Below are positions 57,009 through 64,000 of a stretch of DNA of 64,000 nt, piece by piece. This DNA comes from Costus lasius (lineage: Eukaryota > Streptophyta > Magnoliopsida > Zingiberales > Costaceae). The notes beneath the pieces were generated by a model. The model did no database searches and had not been told where the DNA came from. It worked only from the letters and a program-made list of their open reading frames with translations. The stretch lies in contig CM050449.1 of assembly GCA_027563935.2 (NCBI GenBank), positions 57,243,949 through 57,307,948 of the forward strand, read 5' to 3'. The position numbers were made by a program, and so were the translations under genes. Every line of letters begins with the position of its first letter. Within the stretch, counting starts at the first letter, position 1.

Positions 57009-57800
57009 AGCTAAGGGGGCGAAACCCTGACAGGTGGCACAAATAATTTTGCAAGCGGAAACTAGGGTTTCAAGAGACCTTACGTAATGACATATGATTA
57101 ACTTCATAAGGTTTAGATTCATACCATAGCCATTTCGTTTGGATGGCGTCTAGGAAGCAGAGATCGACAGGGATCTCCTCCAGAGAATGCGCACACAAGA
57201 TGAGAGTGTGCCTACTTTCTTGGTGCTCCTTGTGCTAGCAAGGTTCCAAGAAGTCATGAACGTATGGAAGGGATGGAGACGATTTTCCTTTCTTGGCCGA
57301 ATCCTCCTCAAAGCTCCAAGCGTCGCCACACACGAAAGTGTCGAGAGGAATAATGGGTAGAGAGGCGAGAATAGAATTAATTCTCTTCGAACGTGAGAGA
57401 TCTCCAAGTGGAGATCATGGTTTCTAAAAATAGAAACCACCACTCGCTCAAACGTTCACGCCAAGTGAACAAGTCGCCACCTCTTCTCCCTTTGAACCAT
57501 GCGCTCATATATGAGCCGGTTCAATTTGGTTCGGCTCATATTAAACCTAAAGGTTCAAGATCTGACCGTTCATCTCTTAATGCTCCTGATCTCACCGATC
57601 TAGCATCTATTCTCTCAATCGAAGCTTACCGATCTTAAGCCCTAATCAATCAAACATGATCAGACCAGATCTCACTTACAATCAGAGATTAAATCCCTTT
57701 AAACTGAACCAAAACAATTCAGTCCACACGATCTGACTTAAGTAAGCCATATCATCAAATTGTGCGACCCTAAGGGTTTCCTTTAAATGTCGGTAACGAT
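57009..57800 (-). repeat. Copia-D 5' LTR, second fragment
   Basis: Continues the D LTR after the E insertion and is homologous to 1225-1458 plus 10605-11186 plus the start of 22640-23501. It is cut at CGGTAACGAT by Gypsy-G. Bases 57796-57800 (ACGAT) are the predicted left target duplication of G. Small frames here are not considered genes. Confidence 0.88.
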
Positions 57801-59086
57801 TGTAAGATCCAAGGATCTTAAGTCCTGGTAAGCATTATTTTGATTTTGTCTAAAATTATTGACTGTGATATTTTTCTATGTATTGGTTGTTAATAGTTAA
57901 TTAACTAGAGATTTTGGGTTGTTAATTTATTGTAAATTAATTAGAGATTATTTATTTGATTATTAGCTGTTAATTTATGATAAATTATTATTGGTTGCTA
58001 ATTTATGATAAATTAATTAGAGCTTAGTGGTTAATTAAATCCTTATTGGATGTTAATTAAATCCTTATTGGATTTTCGTTAAGTGAGTGGTTAAATGGAT
58101 TAAAACCTATGTGAATTAGCTAATTGGGTTTAAAATTCGATTTTATTAGTTAAATGGGTTAAACCCTATTTGAATTAATGGGTTAATGGGTTAAAAATTT
58201 AAAACCGAAATTTTGAGTTAGTAATTTCGGTTAGGGTAGAGTTTGTGGCGAAATTTTTGGCTTGAGGAAATCTTGGGGCGGCTAGGGCAAGGAAGAAGAC
58301 GATCTTGGTGTTCTTGAAGAGTTCTTGGTGATTTTCTCCATCTTCTTCCTCTTGGCGAATTTCCTTGAGGTGAAACTTCCTTGGTGAGTTCTTGGAGATC
58401 CTTTGGGCGACATCAAGGCTTTAGGCGAGTTTTTTGGGAAGATTTTAACCTTAGATTCTCGGTTTAAGAGGTGAGTGGAATGTCTTGTTTGACCTATGAA
58501 TTTAGTTGTGTTTGTGACATGATACATTTGAGTTCTTGGAATTTCTACCATGTTAAAACCAAATTTAGGGGATGAAAACCAAAATTGAGATGTTCTTTCA
58601 TGTAAACCGAATTCTTGATAATTTTCATGATAATCCGAAATCTTGATATTATTTATGAAAAACCGAAATTTAACATGTTTACATGAGGATAATTATTCAT
58701 GACAACTGAAATTTGGTATTATTTATGAAAAACCGAAATTAACATGTTTACATGAGGATTATAAAGACAATTACATGTTATAATTTTATGTTGATGTTAT
58801 GGAATTTAGGTAGTTTTAAATTAGTGAATTTTGAGCATGACATTCTTGTTAACTAGAGTTTAAATTTTAAATAGATGACATGTTGTAAAACCGTGGGTTA
58901 GATGTGTTGTAATGATTTTTGGATGTGTGTTAATTACAATCCATGACTGTTTATTTAGGTGTGTAACATGTTATTTAATTTAGGTGTGTGGCCTGTTATT
59001 TAATTGTTTGAGAAATTTGGGTGATAACCTAGCAAGGTTTGACTAAACTAATCAGCATGAAATCTAAGGACTACACTATATTATGT

Positions 59087-59215
59087 GATATTCGAATATG
59101 AAATATTATGTGTTATGTTATGTGATTTTCGAATAGTATGGGTTATGTGAATTTTGTACAATATGTGTTATGTGATGGATTATGTGAATTTGGAATATTA
59201 TGTGTTATGTGTTGG
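59087..59215 (+). repeat. Degenerate TATGTGTTATGTGA repeat in Gypsy-G LTR
   Basis: Many near-copies of ATTATGTGTTATGTGAT-type sequence in about 130 bp; simple low-complexity repeat. Confidence 0.6.
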
Positions 59216-59492
59216 TTAGGACTATGGCTAAGTGTAACCGTGTACTCATAGGATAGTCCTTATGTGATATGTTAAGGGTTTGAATTTCAGCCCTGTATTT
59301 GATATGTGAGGAGGTTGATGTTCAGCCTGCCTATTATGATTATTGTGATGGGGGTTGATGTTCAGCCTGCCCGATATGATTTTTGTGATGACTATCCTAG
59401 AGTCTAGTTGACACTTAGGAGTCCACCTTTATGAAATATGATATAAGATGTGTTTGTTGTCCAGTAGGATCCTTTTGGGAGAACGAGTTTTG

Positions 59493-59735
59493 ACGCAAAG
59501 TGCCATGTCTTGGTCGGACAGGGGCCACCTCTTGATGTCATCACTCTCTTTATGTGATATGGGGTGTCGTAGAGCAAAGTGCCACGTCGTGACCCGGCGG
59601 GGGCCACCTCTTGAATCTACACACAAGCCATCGATGTGTTTATGGGGTGTTTTAGAGCAAAGTGCCACGTCGTGACTTGGCGGGGGCCACCTCTTGATTC
59701 TACTCACTGTCCATGTTTATGTGTTGCACGAGATT
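59493..59735 (+). repeat. Three imperfect ~80-bp repeats in Gypsy-G LTR
   Basis: GCAAAGTGCCAYGTC starts at 59495, 59574 and 59657, each followed by a G-rich GGGGGCCACCTCTTGA segment. It resembles the 76-bp units of Gypsy-C (GTGCCACGTCC ... GGGGGCCACCCACTGA). Confidence 0.9.
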
Positions 59736-60618
59736 TTGCAGCTCCCAGTGCTTAGGCCAAAGCCGGGTTAGACCATATTGGTCACTACTGAATATGCTGG
59801 ACAACTAGGTTAACTAAGTATTGGTGTGTTTAGTTGGTTTAGAGTATAACTCTAGAACCTGAGTTTGTTTAGAACCTGAGTTTGTTATATGTTGGTGTGT
59901 ACATCTGGCTGTTTATATGACTTCTGTATTTAATCTTGTTGTATATTGACATAATGTTCTGTTAAAGATTTTTAAAATAATCTGCCTATATTTTTCAGTG
60001 TATGTTATGGATGGTCGATTTAGACTATCCACTCACTGGGCTGTGTAGCTCACCCCTCACTATTTTCAGGCATAGAGCAGGGGCGCATTTCTTGAGTTAG
60101 CATTGGCGTGGACATTATGCTAGTTTGCTGTGATTATATTTAAGAACTTTTGTGCTTAAATATGAGGCCGGTTGTGGCCGAACTATATGAGTTATACGAA
60201 CTATATGAATGACGTGAACTATGTGAAATTTGTGTTGCCAGATTGTGGCAGTTAAATGAGTTTGATTTTTGTGTCACCGCGGGCCTCAGCCTGGTTTCGG
60301 TGTTTGGTATGAGTTTATAAAATCGACTTTGTGGCTTTGCTTTGAATTTCGAATCGAATTGTATTTATGCCATCGGATTTGATATAACTGTTGCCTTGCA
60401 TATGTCTAGTGCAAGGATTGCGTGGTGGCAGGTACCCTTATGTGATTTATGAGATTTGTGTTTTGTGGATATTTATGTATGGGTTTGTGGAAATTTTCAG
60501 ATCGTGTTTTCTTGAACTCGGTTTTACCTAGCATATGAATCGATCTTATATGAAACATCCTGTATCATTCATGAATTGTGCCATTAGTTTGGGGTTAAGA
60601 TAACGGGATGTAACAGAA

Positions 60619-60630
60619 TGGTATCTGAGC
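60619..60630 (+). other. Gypsy-G primer-binding site, one mismatch
   Basis: TGGTATCTGAGC; Gypsy-C and most of the copia copies have TGGTATCAGAGC. One base differs from the tRNA-Met complement. Confidence 0.85.
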
Positions 60631-60741
60631 AGTTGGCTAGCTAAAACTTAGTTTGGGGGAAAACATGTTTGTGTATTGCTAGACACCTGTTAGGTTTATG
60701 ATTGTTTTCCTGACTATGATATGTGTGTGTAGGCATTTAAG

Positions 60742-61878
60742 ATGGTGCGAACCAGAGGAAATGCTAGTGATGAGGGCGAGCAGACCCCGAATCTCACGAG
60801 AACTATTGAGGCTCTAACTGGCATGGTACAGCAACAAGGTGCCATGATAGAGAGGCAAGCTCAGATGCTGCAGCAGCAACAGACTCAGCATCAAGAGGCA
60901 CAACAGCAGCTTTTGCAGCAGCTGACTCAAGAGAGACCCCAGACTACTACTCGAGCGGTGGGGGATGACTCTCAGGAGGGCGCTCACAGGCGCTATGCTT
61001 CACTTGTGAGTGAATTCCAGAAACTGGGTCCTAGTTCTTTTTATGGGGGCTCAGAATCCAGTACTGCCGAGAACTGGCAGTTGTGCTTGGAAAAGATTTT
61101 CCAAGTCATGCGCTGCTCAGATGAGGATAAGTTATGTCTGACCACCTATATGATGCGTGCTGACGCAGATGAGTGGTGGAAGGGCGTGGTGAGACTTGCC
61201 GAAGAAAGACATGAGACTGTAGATTGGCCTTACTTCTTGTCTCGATTTAACGAGAAGTACTTCCCAGATAGTTTGGTGGAGGACCGAGAGGTGGCATTTA
61301 TTCACCTGGAGCAGGGTGATATGACTGTGGACCAGTATGAATTACAGTTCACGAAATTGGGAAAGTATGCTCCTCACCTGATAAACACTGAAAAGAGGAG
61401 AGCTACTAAGTTTCTCAGAGGTCTCAGATGGGACATTAGAGAGCAGGTTGGTGCTCAGCATTTGGAGACCTATGTTGAGACTGTTGGGCGAGCACGCACC
61501 ATTGAGAGATACATAGCTGAGAGGAGTTCTCACGTTGCCGTGACTGTGATTCCTGCAGCTGAGGCGGCGGCTCCTCAGTATGGCAGTGGCGGCAAGGGTA
61601 AGAAGTACCCTAAACATAAGGACTACAAGAAGAGCAGGTATAAGCCTTACTCTTACAAGGCACCGCAGCAGTCCAGGGATGCACCGCAGCAGTTCAGGGA
61701 TGCCAGGGAGGCAAAGATCAGTAACAATGAGAACTGGACTTGCAATTATTGTGGGCTCAAGGGACATCTAGTGAAAGACTGTTATAAGAGGAATGGCGTG
61801 TGCTTCAGGTGTAAGAAACCAGGGCACATGGTCAGGGACTGCAAAGAGCCTGAGATACAGCCTAGAGGCGCAGATTAG
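60742..61878 (+). CDS. gag: Gypsy-G Gag (378 aa), ends at a TAG in frame with pol
   Basis: Ty3/gypsy capsid/nucleocapsid protein. A Gln-rich N-terminal part (about residues 25-65) is followed by the retrotransposon-gag core (RYASLVSEFQKLG through [11 protein letters not shown] and LEQGDMTVDQYE), a Lys/Tyr-rich basic linker and two CCHC zinc knuckles, CNYCGLKGHLVKDC and CFRCKKPGHMVRDC, near the C-terminus. The start MVRTRGN matches that of Gypsy-C. The TAG at 61876-61878 lies in frame with pol: no frameshift is needed to read on. It could be a CAG-to-TAG mutation in a single gag-pol frame or a natural gag/pol boundary stop. The neighbouring element C and the other TAGs in this window favour mutation. 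Confidence 0.92.
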   Translation: MVRTRGNASDEGEQTPNLTRTIEALTGMVQQQGAMIERQAQMLQQQQTQHQEAQQQLLQQLTQERPQTTTRAVGDDSQEGAHRRYASLVSEFQKLGPSSFYGGSESSTAENWQLCLEKIFQVMRCSDEDKLCLTTYMMRADADEWWKGVVRLAEERHETVDWPYFLSRFNEKYFPDSLVEDREVAFIHLEQGDMTVDQYELQFTKLGKYAPHLINTEKRRATKFLRGLRWDIREQVGAQHLETYVETVGRARTIERYIAERSSHVAVTVIPAAEAAAPQYGSGGKGKKYPKHKDYKKSRYKPYSYKAPQQSRDAPQQFRDAREAKISNNENWTCNYCGLKGHLVKDCYKRNGVCFRCKKPGHMVRDCKEPEIQPRGAD

Positions 61879-64000
61879 CCTACAGTCCAGACTAGAGTTT
61901 ATGCTGTGGCTGAGAAGGATACACGAGCTTCCCGATCCGTTGTGGAAGGTACCTTATTTGTATTTGATCAGTTAGCTCGCATTTTATTTGATCCTGGTGC
62001 AAATTTGTCTTTTGTATCTGTTAAGTTTGCTGCATGCTTACCTGTGTTACCTAAGGTGATGAACTATGTTGTGTCTGTGAGTACTCCCTTAGGAAAGTCA
62101 TTATCTACAGACACTGTGTGTGCTGATTGTGTGGTGCATGTAGAGGGTTATGAGTTTCTAGTGGATTTAATCCTCCTAGACATGCAAGACTATGATGTCA
62201 TTCTAGGTATGAATTGGTTGTCTTCACATCATGCCACTGTGGATTGCTTTGAGAAAGTAATCACCTTGAATCTGCTTGATGGGAGTCGGATTTTTGTGAG
62301 AGGTCTAGTGTCAGACCAAGGACCACATGTGATATCTTTCCTGCAGGCCAGGAAGTTACTTGCTAGGGGGTGCAAGGGTTATCTTGCGCATGTTAAGGTA
62401 CAGGATGATTCTACTTCTGATTTGACTCAGATGGCGGTGGTGAAAGAATTTCCTGATGTGTTCTCTGAAGAATTTTCAGGCTTGCCACCAATTAGAGAAG
62501 TGGAGTTTGGCATTGAGTTGGCGCCGGGTACGGCACCTATCTCCAGAGCTCCTTATCGTATGGCTACTTCAGAGTTGGCCGAGCTTAAGAAACAACTGGA
62601 GGAATTGCTAGAGAAAGGGTACATTCGGCCTAGTGCTTCTCCCTGGGGAGCGCCAGTGCTGTTTGTAAAGAAGAAAGATGGAACCCTGAGGATGTGTATA
62701 GACTACAGGCAATTGAACCAAGTGACTATCAAGAATAAGTATCCTCTTCCCAGAATTGATGATCTATTTGATCAATTACAGGGAGCTACAGTGTTCTCTA
62801 AGATTGATCTGAGATCAGGGTATTATCAGCTGAGGGTCAAGGATGAGGATATATTTAAGACTGCTTTCAGGACCAGGTATGGGCATTTTGAATTTTTAGT
62901 TATGCCTTTTGGACTGACGAATGCACCTGCTGTCTTCATGGATTTGATGAACAGGGTATTCCATGAATTGCTTGACTCTTGTGTGGTAGTCTTTATAGAC
63001 GATATTTTGGTATACTCATGGACTACTTCAGATCATGTCAGTGACTTGCGCAGAGTGCTGGAGATTCTGAGGAAGAACCGGTTATATGCCAAGGCTAGTA
63101 AGTGTGAGTTTTGGCTAGAAAAGATCAGTTTCCTTGGGCATGTGATTTCTGGTCAGGGGGTGTCTGTGGATCTAGTTAAAGTGCAAGCTATCCTTGATTG
63201 GGGAAGACCGACTAGTGCTACTGAGATCAGAAGTTTCCTGGGTTTAGCAGGTTACTACCGGAGATTTGTTGAGGAATTCTCCAAGTTGGCGGGTCCTTTA
63301 ACTAAATTGACCAGAAAGGAGGCTAAGTTTATTTGGGATGATAAGTGTGAAGAGAGCTTTCAAGAGCTGAAAAGGAGGTTGACTAGTACACCAATCCTCA
63401 TTATTCCTAGTGATGGGGAAAGGTTTACTGTCTATACAGATGCTTCAGGCAAAGGGTTGGGTTGTGTCTTGATGCAGAAGGGTTCTGTAGTAGCCTATGC
63501 TTCGAGACAACTGAAGGAGTATGAGTTGAACTACCCTACTCATGATTTAGAGTTGGCGGCCGTAGTCTTTGCTTTGAAGATATGGCGCCACTATTTACTG
63601 GGTCAGGAGTTCGATTTGTTCACTGATCACCAGAGTCTCAAGTATATCTTCACCCAGAAGGAGTTGAATATGAGACAGAGAAGATGGATGGAGTTGATCA
63701 AAGACTATGACTTCTCTATTCAGTATCAGGCTGGAAAGGCCAATGTAGTGGCGGATGCTCTGAGCAGACATCCAGTTACTTCAGTAGCTGCTTTACGGGT
63801 TAGTGAGTGGCGGTTACTGCAGGAGTTCAGCGATCTCAGGATCAGTGTTACTCCTAGAGTTCAGTCTGGATATGTGGCTTTTCTCAGAGTACAGTCTGCT
63901 TTGTTGCAGAAGATCAGAGATCAGCAGTCTGTGGATCCGAGATTAGTTCAGATCAGGGATAGTTTGGTTGATGGAGCAGTTCAGGATTTTAGCCTGTCTG
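61879..64000 (+). CDS. pol: Gypsy-G Pol: protease, reverse transcriptase, RNase H (cut by window end)
   Basis: Open frame continuing in phase after the Gag stop, with no stop found to base 64000. The protease has FDPGANLSF (Asp codon 61990-61992) and a downstream ILGMNWL segment. The reverse transcriptase starts around 62560 ([20 protein letters not shown]), with [16 protein letters not shown] and the active site FIDD at 62992-63003. RNase H begins near 63430 ([10 protein letters not shown]), with [16 protein letters not shown] and FTDHQSLKY. The integrase region starts at the right edge. DPG at the protease site replaces the commoner DSG/DTG; I believe DPG occurs in other plant Ty3 elements, so it need not mean inactivity. 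There is no own start codon near the TAG, so expression requires read-through or an upstream Gln codon. Confidence 0.9.

Larger units (their letters stand above)
1225..57800 (-). mobile_element. Copia-D, old Ty1/copia element that hosts most of the window
   Basis: Minus-strand copia element reassembled from pieces. The 3' LTR is 1225-1458 plus 10605-11186 plus 22640-23501. Gag-pol is 23522-27403, the leader 27404-29245 and the primer-binding site 29246-29257. The 5' LTR is 29260-29282 plus 57009-57800, and continues beyond Gypsy-G outside the window. It is hit by Copia-B, Gypsy-C, Copia-E (itself carrying F and H) and Gypsy-G. Its two LTRs differ by several indels already in their first 60 bp, far more than the LTR pairs of B, E, F or H, so it is the oldest element whose two ends can be compared here. 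Confidence 0.85.
57801..60615 (+). repeat. Gypsy-G 5' LTR (2815 bp)
   Basis: Starts TGTAAGATCC and ends GATGTAACA, with the primer site three bases later. The first ~400 bp are very AT-rich with repeated TTAATTAGAG and ATTTATGATAAATTA segments. A duplicated GTTGATGTTCAGCCTGCC segment lies near 59309-59389. No gene seen. Confidence 0.85.
57801..64000 (+). mobile_element. Gypsy-G, Ty3/gypsy chromovirus-like element, 5' part
   Basis: LTR 57801-60615, primer site 60619-60630, gag 60742-61878, and pol open to the window end in RNase H. The protein is closely related to Gypsy-C, but the LTR is largely different. The 3' part and 3' LTR are outside the window. Confidence 0.92.

Noticed and set aside
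59404..59707. Frames in the Gypsy-G LTR repeat (both strands)
   Set aside because: Produced by the imperfect ~80-bp repeat; no protein similarity recognised.

Overview
The window is plant nuclear heterochromatin made entirely of nested LTR retrotransposons. I see no host gene, rRNA, tRNA gene, CRISPR array or bacterial-type feature. A plant origin is inferred from the element types. One is a Ty1/copia family with ~1.7-kb LTRs beginning TGTTGGGGTATGCCC, a ~1.8-kb untranslated leader and one 1294-codon Gag-Pol frame; it looks Angela/BARE-like. The other is Ty3/gypsy chromovirus-like, probably Tekay/Del-like, with 2.5-3.5-kb LTRs starting TGTAA. All identifiable primer-binding sites match or nearly match the 3' end of initiator tRNA-Met. 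No species can be named from the sequence.

Layout, with labels used throughout. Copia-A (+) supplies the left edge (1-1224). Copia-D (-) is inserted 61 bp into A's 3' LTR and is the backbone of the window. Its 3' LTR lies in three pieces (1225-1458, 10605-11186, 22640-23501), split by Copia-B (-, 1459-10599, duplication TGTCG) and Gypsy-C (+, 11187-22634, duplication TGCGA). Gypsy-C itself carries a solo copia LTR, I (15920-17623, duplication CATGC). D's decayed gag-pol is at 23522-27403 and its 5' LTR starts at 29260. That LTR is split by Copia-E (-, 29283-57003, duplication CCTAT) and then by Gypsy-G (+, from 57801 past the window end). E's 5' LTR is split by Copia-F (+, 38310-56904, duplication TGAAT). 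F's gag is interrupted by Copia-H (-, 42040-51167). The deepest chain is A > D > E > F > H, five levels of one copia family, mostly inserting into its own LTRs.

Coding state. F and H have uninterrupted 1294-codon Gag-Pol frames, but F has the catalytic integrase Glu changed to Asp. B and E each have one premature stop and D has two, all CAG to TAG. A has a TGA. Gypsy-C has a stop early in gag, a deletion that fuses gag to reverse transcriptase in frame, and two frameshifts. Gypsy-G has one TAG between gag and pol and is open to the window edge.

Most notable observations: a 330-bp duplication instead of a 5-bp target duplication around H; the F/H inverted repeat, which could give long hairpin RNA; stops confined to the CHG methylation context; paired palindromes at constant spacing in all five copia leaders; LTR-end sequence reiterated in leaders; two gypsy insertions 33 bp apart in homologous positions of D's two LTRs; and related ACGT-core minisatellites in both gypsy LTRs. 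All comparisons were made by eye, so small counts of differences are minimum values.
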